Counted from the stretch's first letter, positions 35,801-43,639 are shown. The stretch: DNA of 52,309 nt from an uncultured Oscillospiraceae bacterium (GCA_947584295.1 CANPWM010000009.1:1-52309), one strand, 5' to 3'. Numbers and translations are program-made. Notes: generated by a model from the letters alone, not told the origin.

Positions 35801-36332
35801 CGTGATCCTGAAGCTCCAGGTAGTAGCTGCCCTTGCCGAAGATCTTCTCAAATTCCAGGGCGGCGGCCTTGGCCTCGTCGTATTTGTCCTCCAGGATAAG
35901 CCGCGGCACCCGGCCCTGGATACAGGCGGACAGGGCGATCAGCCCCTCGGCGTGGGCGCGCAGCAGATCCATATCCACCCGGGGCTTCATGTAAAAGCCC
36001 TGGACGAAGCTCATGGACACCATATAGCAGAGGTTTTTATACCCCGTCTCGTTTTTGCACAGCAGGATCAGGTGGTAGCGCACCGAGTCCTCCCCCCGCT
36101 CCATATCGAAGCGGGTGCGGGGGGCCACATAGACCTCGCACCCGATGATGGGCTTTATCCCCTCCTTGAGACACTCCTTGTAAAAGGCCACGGCCCCGTA
36201 CATAACGCCGTGGTCGGTGATGGCAAGGCTCTTCTGGCCCAGCTCTTTGGCCCGTTTGGGCAGGTCCCTGATGCGGCAGGCCCCGTCCAGGAGGCTGTAT
36301 TCGGAGTGGACGTGCAGGTGTGTAAAGGCCAT
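32841..36332 (-). CDS. dnaE: DNA polymerase III alpha subunit DnaE
   Basis: 1163 residues. The N-terminal PHP domain begins MAFTHLHVHSEYSLLDGA. The polymerase core follows with GPGRGSAAGSVVSYCLGI and the catalytic PDIDMDFCERRRGEVMDY. Tandem helix-hairpin-helix and a C-terminal OB fold (LSFAGVIISSRTRATKNGG, MAYLTLDDGTGSMELL) complete it. This is the DnaE-type replicase of the C family, as opposed to PolC. AAAGGAG precedes the ATG. It lies 34 bases downstream of whiA on the same strand. Confidence 0.97.
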   Translation of the reverse strand: MAFTHLHVHSEYSLLDGACRIRDLPKRAKELGQKSLAITDHGVMYGAVAFYKECLKEGIKPIIGCEVYVAPRTRFDMERGEDSVRYHLILLCKNETGYKNLCYMVSMSFVQGFYMKPRVDMDLLRAHAEGLIALSACIQGRVPRLILEDKYDEAKAAALEFEKIFGKGSYYLELQDHGIAEERTAARGLIRLSKETGIPLVLTNDVHYLRREDAYAQDVLMCIQTGKTLDEPNRMKFQGDGLYLKSEEEMRALYPDHPEAADNTEKIAEKCDMKFEFGHYHLPEFKLPAGVTARDYLEKQCLEGLSRRYTGQVLDRAKKQLVYELDMINRMGFTDYFLIVQDFVMYAKRSGIPVGPGRGSAAGSVVSYCLGITDVDPIRYNLFFERFLNPERVSMPDIDMDFCERRRGEVMDYVKRKYGADHVAQIITFNTLKAKNAVRSVSKVLGLTFAEENELAKSMPDDAKMTIDDAVRVSAQLRELMDRDERYKRVIETARAIEDMPKDYGTHAAGVVITRDPVHTYVPLALSKKDNTISTQYTMTTVEELGLLKMDFLGLRNLTIIDDAVQDIRRNVPDFDITRIPMDDKPTYDMLSAGKTSGVFQLESAGMTSVAVGMKARSIEDISSVVALYRPGPMDSIPRFLEASQNPEKVTYKHPLLEPILNVTYGCILYQEQVIEIFQRLAGYSLGQADMIRRAMSKKKMAEIQKERETFINGDEERGIHGCVKNGVSAEIAGSIYDEINAFANYAFNKAHSVSYAIVAYETAYLKCHYPREYMAALMSSVLGQADKVAEYTAECQSMGISLLPPDVNHSRSRFTVEGKDIRYGLVAVKNIGSKFIENMVEERESGGPFTSFHNFCDRLYGADMNSRALESLIKAGAFDSLGANRRQLMLVAGQTLEAIADSRRKNVEGQMDLFGALSPEGGGSAASAAAVPLPDVEEYSPLERMTMEREVTGLYLSGHPMDAYRQTIRRFGVTSIGAVLADYAEERETHRFADDQELSFAGVIISSRTRATKNGGLMAYLTLDDGTGSMELLAFQRILDQSGVYMREGSLALIRARLSVREGKEPQAVVNTLRPLADLRPDAPGEPDREERPKQKLYLRLPTENCPQYDRIKLLLTMFPGEQQMVIFFADTRRRVGTDCLIHPALLGELRELLGEDNVVVK

Positions 36333-36366
36333 AGGGAGGCTCCTTTCGTGGGGGGATAGGGGGTGT

Positions 36367-37266
36367 TTATTTCAGGGCGGAGGCCAGCTCCGAAAGCTTT
36401 CTCAGGCGGTGGTTGAGGCCCGACTTCGTCACCGGCGGCGTACACAGGGCCCCCAGCTCCTCGATGGACAGCTCCGGGTTCTCCTCCCGCAGCCGGGCGG
36501 CCTCCTGGAGCTTATCGGACAGGGCGGCGAGCCTGCCGCTCTCCCGGAGCTTTCTGATGTCCGCCAGCTGCTGGGCGCTGGCCTCCACGGTCTTCAAAAC
36601 GTTGGCGGTGTCGCAGTTGACCTTGCGGTTCACGAGGTTGGTCATGTCCTTTTCGATCTTGGCGTTCATCACCGACATGGCCGACAGCGGCGCGCCCATG
36701 GTGGTGAGCAGATCCTCGATGAGATCGCTCTGCTTGAAGTAGAGGATATAGTTGCCGCCCCGGGTGACACAGCGCGGCTCAAAGGACATATCCAGAAAGA
36801 GGGCGGTGATCTCCCGGCTGACGGAGAAGTGGTCGGTGACCAGCTCCAAATGGTAGCCCTTGTGGGGGTCGGTGACGCTGCCGCCGGCCAGGAAAGCGCC
36901 CCGGAGGAAGGCGGCGCGGGAGGCGTCGTCCTCCAGAAGCCCCAGGTTGACGTGGTGGGTCAGCAGGCCCGTGGGGGGATAGCCCAGGGCGTCCAGCACG
37001 GCGGACAGGGCGGCGGGATCCCGGAGGAGCAGGACGCGCTTGCCCGTCTCGCCCTTCCGGGGCAGCTCGTCAAAGGCCACATGGAAGGCGCGGGAGAAGA
37101 TCTTGGGCAGGCGCGTGATGAAGGCGTCGGAGCCGGTGACGATCCGCGCCTCGGTCCGGTCGAACCGATTGCAGAACAGCAGTACCCCGTAGCACTCGGC
37201 CAGGGCCGTCCTGGCGGACAGCTCCGCCCTGCAAAGCTCCGCCTTGACATCGGAGGAGAATGACAC
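36367..37266 (-). CDS. whiA: DNA-binding protein WhiA
   Basis: 299 residues. The N-terminal LAGLIDADG-like fold has FLRGAFLAGGSVTDPHKGYH and LFCNRFDRTEARIVT. The C-terminal helix-turn-helix has NPELSIEELGALCTPPVTKSGLNHRLRKL. WhiA links division and chromosome organisation in Firmicutes and controls sporulation in Streptomyces. The GTG start is preceded by AGAGGTG. It follows rapZ after 146 bases. The usual yvcK between them is absent, and the gap contains a dispersed repeat instead. Confidence 0.96.
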   Translation of the reverse strand: MSFSSDVKAELCRAELSARTALAECYGVLLFCNRFDRTEARIVTGSDAFITRLPKIFSRAFHVAFDELPRKGETGKRVLLLRDPAALSAVLDALGYPPTGLLTHHVNLGLLEDDASRAAFLRGAFLAGGSVTDPHKGYHLELVTDHFSVSREITALFLDMSFEPRCVTRGGNYILYFKQSDLIEDLLTTMGAPLSAMSVMNAKIEKDMTNLVNRKVNCDTANVLKTVEASAQQLADIRKLRESGRLAALSDKLQEAARLREENPELSIEELGALCTPPVTKSGLNHRLRKLSELASALK

Positions 37267-37332
37267 CTTCTACACCTCTCTTTCTCTGTGATCCCGGGCC
37301 GGACAAATTCCCCGAAAGGGCCCGCTTCTCCG

Positions 37333-37410
37333 CGAATTTCGCAAAATTCAGAGAAAATTGCCCGCACGTTCCCCTTGTCGGAAAATGCCCGTCAGGGCCT
37401 TTTTCGACAG
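37333..37410 (-). repeat. Second copy of the dispersed hairpin repeat
   Basis: Read on the minus strand, this matches 26923-27000 over ~78 bases with few differences (CTGTCGAAAAAGGCCCTGAC, then CGACAAGGGGAACGTGCGGG). It immediately follows the rapZ stop, and its first hairpin can serve as the rapZ terminator. Confidence 0.85.
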
Positions 37411-37412
37411 TA

Positions 37413-38267
37413 TCAGTTTTTGCCCACGTCCCGGTGGACGCAGTCCACGTCGTGGCCCATGCCGGTGAGGTAGGACGCCAGGGCCTCCGCCACCGCCACG
37501 GAGCGGTGGTGGCCGCCGGTACAGCCCACGCAGACGGTCAGGGTCATCTTGCCCTCCTCCTCGTAATTGGGCATGAGGAAGTCGATCATCTCCTCCAGGC
37601 GCACCAGAAACTGCCTGGTCACGTCGGAGTTGAACACATAGTCCCGCACGTCCGGGTCGGTGCCGTCCCGCTCCCGCAGCTCCGGCACATAGAAGGGGTT
37701 GGGCAGGAAGCGCACGTCGAACACAAGATCCGCCTCGATGGGGATCCCGTATTTGAAGCCGAAGGACATGACGGTGACGTGGAGCTTCTGCTCCTTGCCC
37801 GTGCCGAAAAGGTGGAACAGGGTGCGCTGGAGGCGGCCCAGGGTCAGGCCCGTGGTGTCGATGATATAGTCGGCCCGGCGGCGCACAGGCTCCAGCATCT
37901 GGATCTCCCGGCGGACGGCGGCCTCCAGGCCCCCGGCTTCGTCCAGGGGGTGGCGGCGGCGCGTCTCCTTATACCGCTTGACTACCGTCTCCACCGTGGC
38001 GTCCACGTAGAGGATCTTGTAGTCAAAGCCGTGCTGGGACAGCTCGTCCAGGGCGGAGAAAAGCTGGTCAAAACCCTCCCGGCTGCGGATATCCGACACC
38101 AGGGCCACCCGCTCGTAGCGGCCGCGAGTGGCGGCGCACAGCTCCGCGAACAGGGGCATCAGGGGCGCGGGCATATTGTCCACGCAGTAGAAGTCCAGAT
38201 CCTCCAGGGCGGCGGCCACGCGGCTCTTGCCAGCGCCGGAGAGGCCGGAGATGATGAGCATTTCCAT
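37413..38267 (-). CDS. rapZ: RapZ-family nucleotide-binding protein (RNase adapter)
   Basis: 284 residues. The Walker A is ISGLSGAGKSRVAAALED. The family body includes YCVDNMPAPLMPLF, ETRRRHPLDEAGG and DVRFLPNPFYVPELRE, with the C-terminal CVGCTGGHHRSVAVAEAL. In E. coli RapZ controls glmS mRNA through GlmZ; in Firmicutes (YvcJ) the role concerns competence and nucleotide sensing. The ATG at 38267 follows AAGGTGG, and an in-frame extension to 38321 lacks a ribosome site. It lies between murB and whiA. Confidence 0.95.
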   Translation of the reverse strand: MEMLIISGLSGAGKSRVAAALEDLDFYCVDNMPAPLMPLFAELCAATRGRYERVALVSDIRSREGFDQLFSALDELSQHGFDYKILYVDATVETVVKRYKETRRRHPLDEAGGLEAAVRREIQMLEPVRRRADYIIDTTGLTLGRLQRTLFHLFGTGKEQKLHVTVMSFGFKYGIPIEADLVFDVRFLPNPFYVPELRERDGTDPDVRDYVFNSDVTRQFLVRLEEMIDFLMPNYEEEGKMTLTVCVGCTGGHHRSVAVAEALASYLTGMGHDVDCVHRDVGKN

Positions 38268-38341
38268 GGGAGTCCACCTTCCTTTTACCAAACAGGGGCT
38301 ATAACCCTTTTGGCAAATCATGCTTCGTAAAGGGGCGGGGA

Positions 38342-39253
38342 TCAGTCGATGATCCTGACCTCCGGCTCCAGGGTGACGCCGGAGGTGAGATATACCTGTT
38401 CCCTGACCTTGTCCATCAGGGCCAGGATATCCCCGGCGGTGGCACCGCCGGTGTTGACGATGAAGCCGGCGTGCTTTTCCGACACCTGGGCGCCGCCGAC
38501 GGAGAGCCCCTTCAGGCCCGCCGCCTCGATGAGCCGGGCGGCGAAATCCCCCTGGGGGCGCTTGAAGGTACTGCCGGCGGAGGGGAGATTCAGCGGCTGT
38601 TTTTCCCGGCGGCGGCGGGAGAGGTCGTCCATTTTCTCTCGGATCTCCCTGGGGTCGCCGGGGCGGAGGCGGAGGGTGGCGGAGAGGATAGCCTCGCCGG
38701 TGTTCTCAAAGCGGCTGTGGCGGTAGCCAAAATCGCACTCAGCGCAAGGGACGGTGCGCAAAGAGCCGCCGTTGTCCAGATAGGTGACGGCCTCCACCAC
38801 GTCCCGCAGCTCGCCGCCGTAGGCCCCGGCGTTCATATAGATGCCGCCGCCCAGGGAGCCGGGGATCCCGTGGGCGAACTCAAGGCCCGTGAGGCACGCC
38901 TCCAGCGCGGCGGAGGCCAGCCGGGAGAGCAGGACGCCGGCCCCGGAGATGAGGCTGTCGCCGGAGAGGCGCAGGGTGTCCAGCCGCGCGGTGGACAGCA
39001 CCGCCAGGGCGTGGGGCCTGTCGGAGAAAAGCAGGTTGGAGCCGTTGCCCACGATAAGGCCGGGAAGCTCCCGGCGCCGAAGCTCCCGGACCGCCCAGAC
39101 GAAGGCCTCCAGGCTCTTGGGTTCGGCGAACAGGCTCACCGTGCCGCCCACCCGGAAGGTGGTGTGCTTCCTCATAGGCTCCCCGTAAAAGACGGCGGTG
39201 CCGGGATAGCCGGCATTCAGTTCTTTGGCGAAGGCGTCAAAGGCGTTGTCCAT
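38342..39253 (-). CDS. murB: UDP-N-acetylenolpyruvoylglucosamine reductase MurB
   Basis: 303 residues. The FAD-binding region has HTTFRVGGTVSLFAEPKS, VGNGSNLL and FAHGIPGSLGGGIYMNAGAYG. The catalytic region has LPSAGSTFKRP and QVSEKHAGFIVN. The Ser of GSTFKRP and the short form mark type II MurB. It reduces the enolpyruvyl group to give UDP-MurNAc. Its ATG overlaps the hprK stop by one base. The hprK-murB-rapZ order is typical of this lineage. Confidence 0.97.
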   Translation of the reverse strand: MDNAFDAFAKELNAGYPGTAVFYGEPMRKHTTFRVGGTVSLFAEPKSLEAFVWAVRELRRRELPGLIVGNGSNLLFSDRPHALAVLSTARLDTLRLSGDSLISGAGVLLSRLASAALEACLTGLEFAHGIPGSLGGGIYMNAGAYGGELRDVVEAVTYLDNGGSLRTVPCAECDFGYRHSRFENTGEAILSATLRLRPGDPREIREKMDDLSRRRREKQPLNLPSAGSTFKRPQGDFAARLIEAAGLKGLSVGGAQVSEKHAGFIVNTGGATAGDILALMDKVREQVYLTSGVTLEPEVRIID

Positions 39254-40194
39254 CAGTTGTTCTCCAGGCTGTCAAAATAGTCGTCCAGCTGTTCGGCAAA
39301 GTCCTTGCCGGAGTTGAGGCCCATGCGCTTCTGGCGGTTGTTCATGGCGGCCACCTCGATGATCACGGCCAGGTTCCGCCCCGGGCGGATCGGCACCACG
39401 ATGTAGGGTACCTTCACGCCCAGAATGTCGATCTGCTCCGTCTCGCTGCCCATGCGGTCATAGCTGTTCTCGGCGTTCCAGTTCTCCAGCTTGATGACCA
39501 GATCCACCTTCTCGCTCCATTTGACGGCCCCGTTGCCGAAGATCCGCCGCACGTCCACCACGCCGATGCCCCGCAGCTCGATGTAGTTGCGGATAAGGTC
39601 GGGGGCGGTGCCGGTGAGGGTGGTGGAGTTGACCTTTTTGATGATCACCGCGTCGTCGGAGATAAGGTGGTGGCCGCGCTTGATGAGCTCGATGGCCGTC
39701 TCGGACTTGCCCATGCCGGACTCGCCCAGGATAAGCACGCCCTCGGAGTAGACCTCCATAAAGACGCCGTGGCGCATGATCTGGGGGGCCAGGGCGTTGG
39801 TGAGCTTGGTGGTCAGCTCGATGATCAGCTCGCTGGTCTCCCGGTGGGATTTGAGAATGGTGATGTCGTGTTCCCGGGCGGAATCCAGCGTCCCCTCCGG
39901 GATATTAACGTCGTGGGCGATGATGATGGCGGGGACGCCGCTGCCCATCAGCTTGTCAAGCTTGGCCCGGCGCTCCTCCTCGGAAAACTGCTGGAGGTAG
40001 GCGTCCTCGTTCCAGCCCAGGATCTGGAGGCGCTCGGTGGTGAAGTTGGTGTAGAAGCCCGTGAGCTGGAGGCCGGGACGGTTGACCACGGCGGTGGTGA
40101 TGAGCTTTTTGTCGTAGTCGGTGGAGGCGTTCAGCACCTCCAGGCCCACCTGCTCCGCCAGCGTCTTTAAGGCCATTCCCTGTTGTGATTCCAT
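39253..40194 (-). CDS. hprK: HPr kinase/phosphorylase
   Basis: 313 residues. The Walker A is LILGESGMGKSETAIELIKRGH. The HPrK signature ELRGIGVVDVRRIFGNGAVK and the N-terminal TNFTTERLQILGWNE are present. It phosphorylates and dephosphorylates HPr at Ser46 for carbon catabolite control. The ATG at 40194 begins MESQQGMALKTLAEQ and has GAGGGGG upstream. It heads the hprK-murB-rapZ-whiA-dnaE run and is divergent from rpmB. Confidence 0.96.
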   Translation of the reverse strand: MESQQGMALKTLAEQVGLEVLNASTDYDKKLITTAVVNRPGLQLTGFYTNFTTERLQILGWNEDAYLQQFSEEERRAKLDKLMGSGVPAIIIAHDVNIPEGTLDSAREHDITILKSHRETSELIIELTTKLTNALAPQIMRHGVFMEVYSEGVLILGESGMGKSETAIELIKRGHHLISDDAVIIKKVNSTTLTGTAPDLIRNYIELRGIGVVDVRRIFGNGAVKWSEKVDLVIKLENWNAENSYDRMGSETEQIDILGVKVPYIVVPIRPGRNLAVIIEVAAMNNRQKRMGLNSGKDFAEQLDDYFDSLENN

Positions 40195-40264
40195 GCGTAT
40201 GTCCCCCTCGGTCAAAATAAGTATTTGCGGCTTTTTGTGAGCCGCGCACAATTTCTCTTTTATA

Positions 40265-40293
40265 ATATTATACAAAAACTGTCGATTTGGCAA
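40265..40293 (-). promoter_or_regulatory. hprK promoter
   Basis: Minus strand TTGCCA (40288-40293), 17-base spacer, TAATAT (40265-40270). An overlapping TATAAT at a 15-base spacing is an alternative -10. Confidence 0.6.
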
Positions 40294-40340
40294 GAGCTTT
40301 GGGCCAATTAAAAAAATTTCTTCCTGTCGAAAAAATGTTC

Positions 40341-40369
40341 TTGCAATTTCCGGCTGTTTCTGCTATTAT
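40341..40369 (+). promoter_or_regulatory. rpmB promoter
   Basis: TTGCAA (40341-40346), 17-base spacer ending TGC, TATTAT (40364-40369), an extended -10 promoter. Confidence 0.75.
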
Positions 40370-40406
40370 ATACAGGCTATGATTTCACTGCAAGGAGGTG
40401 CAGCAG

Positions 40407-40595
40407 ATGGCAAAGTGTGAATTTTGCGGAAAGGGCGTCTCATTTGGCATTCAGGTGAGCCACTCCCACAGAAGATCCAACCGTACCTGGAAACCGAATG
40501 TCAAACGTGTCAAGGCCGTGGTCGACGGCTCCCCCCGCCACGTTTACGTCTGTACCCGTTGCCTCAGAAGCGGCAAGGTCACCCGCGCGGTGTAA
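40407..40595 (+). CDS. rpmB: 50S ribosomal protein L28
   Basis: 62 residues: MAKCEFCGKGVSFGIQVSHS, then RRSNRTWKPNVKRVK and VYVCTRCLRSGKV. The two CxxC pairs mark the zinc-binding C+ form of L28. AAGGAGGTG precedes the ATG at 40407. It has its own promoter and terminator, so it is a single-gene unit. Confidence 0.97.
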   Translation: MAKCEFCGKGVSFGIQVSHSHRRSNRTWKPNVKRVKAVVDGSPRHVYVCTRCLRSGKVTRAV

Positions 40596-40647
40596 TGATC
40601 CCGGAAAAGGTTCCCTTTTTCGGCTGAAGCGTGCGAAAAAACAAATT

Positions 40648-40679
40648 TGGGAAAGAGCCGCGGCTCTTTCCCATTTTTT
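40648..40679 (+). terminator. Intrinsic terminator of rpmB
   Basis: A perfect 13-bp inverted repeat (40648-40673) followed by TTTTTTC. Confidence 0.88.
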
Positions 40680-40680
40680 C

Positions 40681-40704
40681 TGTCGAAAAAGCCCTGACGG
40701 GCTT
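40681..40704 (-). terminator. Terminator of the GT cassette, a short copy of the dispersed repeat
   Basis: AAAGCCC/GGGCTTT with loop TGAC, followed on the minus strand by TTTTTCGAC. The sequence GTCGAAAAAGCCCTGACGGG is shared with the repeat copies at 26924 and, with one insertion, 37405. Confidence 0.8.
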
Positions 40705-42044
40705 TATTTATTCTGCTCTGGGGCGATCCCCTTTAAACGGACGCCGTAATAGGCGGACATATAGTTGTTGGGCCAGGCGTAGGAGTCGCTCTCCAGGTCG
40801 GCAAGGCCCCAGCAGGCGCTGTAAGCGGTGGCGGGGCTGATCGGCGGCAGGGATATCTCCGTCTGGCCCTGCTCCCGAGCCTGGGCAATGGCGGCCTCCC
40901 GGTCAGACCAGGCGGCGTGGGTGGCCCAGACATCGTAAGTCCCGGTCACCAGCGAAAGCGCCGCCGTTACCGCCAGAATGGCGCCGGCGCAGGCGCAGAT
41001 CTCCGCCGCGCCCCCCCGCAAAAGCTCCGGGATCAGCACCGCCAGGGCCAGGATCAGCAGGGCCGCCGTGGTGCAGAAGCACCGCTCCGGGTAGTAGCTG
41101 GCGGCGGCCAGCATATAATTGGCCGCCACGGCCCCGAAGGCCAGGAGGGCGGACAGGGCCAGCTTACCCGGATCCAGCCTCCGGCAAAGGCCCAATGCCT
41201 CCGCCGCGGCCCAGGCGGCCAGAAGCCACAGGCCGTGGGCCCTGAGCATGGCGGTACACACGCTGATGTGTCCCGCAAGGGAGGCCAGGCTCAGGTCGCC
41301 GCTTTTGGCCCTCAGCTCCGCCGGCATGACCAGCAGCAGCGCGTAGCCCGCCGCCGCCAGGGCAATGGGGGCCAGCAGCCAGGTTTTGAGGCTCTGCTTT
41401 TTCAGGAGCCTTCCCAGAAGCAGGAGCAGGACGGCCAGGAGCAGGCAGATGAAGGAGGTGACCTCCGTATACATGCCGAAGGGCAGGGCCAAAACGCAGA
41501 AAAGGAGCTTGCGCCAGAGGGGCGCGGCTGTCTCTGTCCCGGCCTGGAAGCGGCGGATATAGGGGCGGAGGAACAGCAGGCCAAAGAGGAGCGCCCAGAG
41601 ATAGTTGACGGAACCCATCTGCCACAGGGCCACCTGGCCGAAAACAGGCACGAAAAGCCAGAGGGCGCAGAAAACGGCCGTCAGCACAAGGGCGTTCTCG
41701 CCCCTGTCAGACTTGGGTATGGAGAGCCGGTAGATAAGGAACGCAAGGCCCGCAAAGGCGGCGGCGTTCACCAGATCGAACACCGCCTTGGGCCACAGCA
41801 TAAAGAGCTGGCCCAGGCCGTGGCTGACGATCCGCCCGTTCATGCTCCCGGCGTGGGCGGCCATGGAGGGGAACACGTCCCAGACCTTCTCGATCCAGCC
41901 CTGGGTCTTGAAGCTGATCATATAGGCGAAGTCGTCCGCCACATAGGGGGTCATAAGATTCAAAAGGAGCATGAACGCCCAGATAAGCCCCAGGAGGACA
42001 TAGACGGCGCTCCGGGAGGCGTTGAGGCTTTTCAGCTTTTTCAC
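40704..42044 (-). CDS. DUF6056-like polytopic membrane protein (probable GT-C glycosyltransferase)
   Basis: About 446 residues with ten or more hydrophobic segments. The first extracytoplasmic loop carries LMTPYVADDFAYMISF, with the Asp pair expected for a GT-C catalytic site. VALWQMGSVNYLWALLFG is typical of DUF6056. A C-terminal extracytoplasmic domain follows. With the GT2 and GtrA genes just upstream it forms a gtrABC-like trio in which this protein would transfer the sugar outside the membrane. The GTG at 42044 is preferred. A TTG at 42050 overlapping the gtrA stop is the alternative. Confidence 0.8.
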   Translation of the reverse strand: MKKLKSLNASRSAVYVLLGLIWAFMLLLNLMTPYVADDFAYMISFKTQGWIEKVWDVFPSMAAHAGSMNGRIVSHGLGQLFMLWPKAVFDLVNAAAFAGLAFLIYRLSIPKSDRGENALVLTAVFCALWLFVPVFGQVALWQMGSVNYLWALLFGLLFLRPYIRRFQAGTETAAPLWRKLLFCVLALPFGMYTEVTSFICLLLAVLLLLLGRLLKKQSLKTWLLAPIALAAAGYALLLVMPAELRAKSGDLSLASLAGHISVCTAMLRAHGLWLLAAWAAAEALGLCRRLDPGKLALSALLAFGAVAANYMLAAASYYPERCFCTTAALLILALAVLIPELLRGGAAEICACAGAILAVTAALSLVTGTYDVWATHAAWSDREAAIAQAREQGQTEISLPPISPATAYSACWGLADLESDSYAWPNNYMSAYYGVRLKGIAPEQNK

Positions 42045-42046
42045 GG

Positions 42047-42505
42047 TCAATTTCCCTTTCCGCTGTCCTTCTTCTCCCTGAAGGCGAAGAAGCGCTGGCC
42101 GATGTAGTTGAGGATCACAAAGAGGCCCATGCCCACCAGCATGGCCACGTTGTCCCGCACCTTCTGGGACGCGCCGGAGAGCAGGAGCCGCGCCAGGGGC
42201 CGGGCCGCGCCGTAGGCGATCAGGTAGCAGACGCTGATCTCCAGCGCGAAGCGGATCAGCGTCCCCGCGCCCTTCTCCCGGTTTTTAAAGGTGAACCGCT
42301 TGTTGAGGAAGTAGCTGAGGATACTGCCGAAGAAGTAGTTGGCGGCGGAGGAGATCCAGTAGCTCAGGTGCAGGAGGTTGTAAAAGCCGAACATGACGGC
42401 GGTGCCGAACAGGGTGTTGACCACGCCCACCAGGACGAATTTTAAAAAGGTCTTGTCGAAAAAAAGCCCGACAAAGCGTTTGAGCTTCTCCTTCAACTCA
42501 ATCAC
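42047..42505 (-). CDS. GtrA family flippase-like protein
   Basis: 152 residues with four membrane helices and the GtrA landmarks LKFVLVGVVNTLFGTAVMF, YFFGSILSYFLNKRFTF and a C-terminal ILNYIGQRFFAF. GtrA proteins are proposed to flip polyprenyl-phosphate-linked sugars. The start is a GTG inside the 3' end of the GT2 gene (8-base overlap). It is coupled to both neighbours. Confidence 0.9.
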   Translation of the reverse strand: MIELKEKLKRFVGLFFDKTFLKFVLVGVVNTLFGTAVMFGFYNLLHLSYWISSAANYFFGSILSYFLNKRFTFKNREKGAGTLIRFALEISVCYLIAYGAARPLARLLLSGASQKVRDNVAMLVGMGLFVILNYIGQRFFAFREKKDSGKGN

Positions 42506-43415
42506 CGCACTCTCTGGAGATGATGTACCGGGGCCGGCCCAGGCTCTGGCGGTAGATCCTGCCGATATAGTAGCCCACGATCCCCAGGCCCGCCAAAAGG
42601 ACGGCGACGCCCAGGAGGGCAAGACAGCCCAAAAAGACCAGCCACCCGCCGGGATCGCGCCCCAGGACGGCGTAGAGGACGCCCGTCAGAACGGCGGCCA
42701 GGGCGAAAAGCGCGCCAAAGACCGTGACGAGCTGCATGGGGGCGGCGGAGAAGGCGGTCACGGAGGAGACGGCGTACCGGGCCAGGGACTTGAAGGACCA
42801 CTTGGACTCCCCCGCCGTGCGCTCCGCCACGTCAAACTCCACCTGGGCGCGGCGGTAGCCCACAAAGGCCGCCAGGCCCCGGAAGAATACCTCCTCCTCC
42901 GGCAAGGCCAGCAGGGCGTCCACCGCCTTGCGGTCCAGGAGCTTGAAGTCGGAGGATCGCTTCATGTCCAGCCTGGCGAGCCGGGAGATGACGGCGTAAA
43001 AGGCCCCGGCGCACAGCTTGTGGAGGCCGGATTCCTCCCCCCGATCCCGCTTGACGCCCTCCACGATCTCATAGCCCTGCCGCCACAGCTCGTACATCTG
43101 GGGCAGTACCGCGGGCGGGTGCTGGAGGTCGCAGTCCATGACCGCCGCGCAGCCGCCCCTGGCCCGGGAAAGACCGGCGAATATGGCCCGATCCTTGCCG
43201 AAATTCCGGGAGAAGGAGACGCCCCGCACGTTTTTGTCCGCCTTGTTGGCCCGCAAAATGGCCTCCCAGGTGCCGTCCCGGGAGCCGTCGTCCACAAAGA
43301 CCAGCTCGTAGGGGATCCCGGCGTCCCGGAGGATACCGGCGACGGTCTCCGCCGCCTTTTCCACCATGGCCTCCTCATTGAAGGCCGGAATGACAACAGA
43401 TAAAAGCTTGTCCAT
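42498..43415 (-). CDS. GT2 polyprenyl-phosphate glycosyltransferase (GtrB/DPM1-like)
   Basis: 305 residues. The cytosolic GT2 domain has LSVVIPAFNEEAMVE, VFVDDGSRDGTWE and CAAVMDCDLQHPPAVLP (DxD-like). GESKWSFKSL is the conserved substrate loop. Two C-terminal membrane helices end near IGRIYRQSLGRPRYI. The family loads a sugar onto undecaprenyl phosphate. It is the first gene of the three-gene cassette. AAGGATC is a modest ribosome site before the ATG. Confidence 0.93.
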   Translation of the reverse strand: MDKLLSVVIPAFNEEAMVEKAAETVAGILRDAGIPYELVFVDDGSRDGTWEAILRANKADKNVRGVSFSRNFGKDRAIFAGLSRARGGCAAVMDCDLQHPPAVLPQMYELWRQGYEIVEGVKRDRGEESGLHKLCAGAFYAVISRLARLDMKRSSDFKLLDRKAVDALLALPEEEVFFRGLAAFVGYRRAQVEFDVAERTAGESKWSFKSLARYAVSSVTAFSAAPMQLVTVFGALFALAAVLTGVLYAVLGRDPGGWLVFLGCLALLGVAVLLAGLGIVGYYIGRIYRQSLGRPRYIISRECGD

Positions 43416-43472
43416 GATGTTTGATCCTTCCCTCTTTCACAATACGGCGAATCACGGGCTTCAGGAGCCGCC

Positions 43473-43639
43473 TTATACTAATATCTATTTAAAAGGAGAC
43501 ACCGAGCGGCGAGGATTTTTCGTGTCAGGCAAGGAAGACGCCGCAGGGAATACCCATTGGTATTTCCAAGGTGGCTGACACTGCTTGGCGCGAAAAAGAC
43601 CGGCGCGAATGTCTTATTTTAATTAGATATTAGTATTAA
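43473..43639. mobile_element. MITE-like inverted-repeat element
   Basis: A ~167-base element bounded by TTATACTAATATCTA (43473-43487) and its near-perfect inverse (43624-43639). The complementarity extends inward imperfectly for some 30 bases. The centre is itself a hairpin, GGAATACC/GGTATTTCC. There is no ORF. The der stop codon lies inside the right terminal repeat. The features match a non-autonomous miniature element, but no transposase or target duplication is proven here. Confidence 0.7.
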
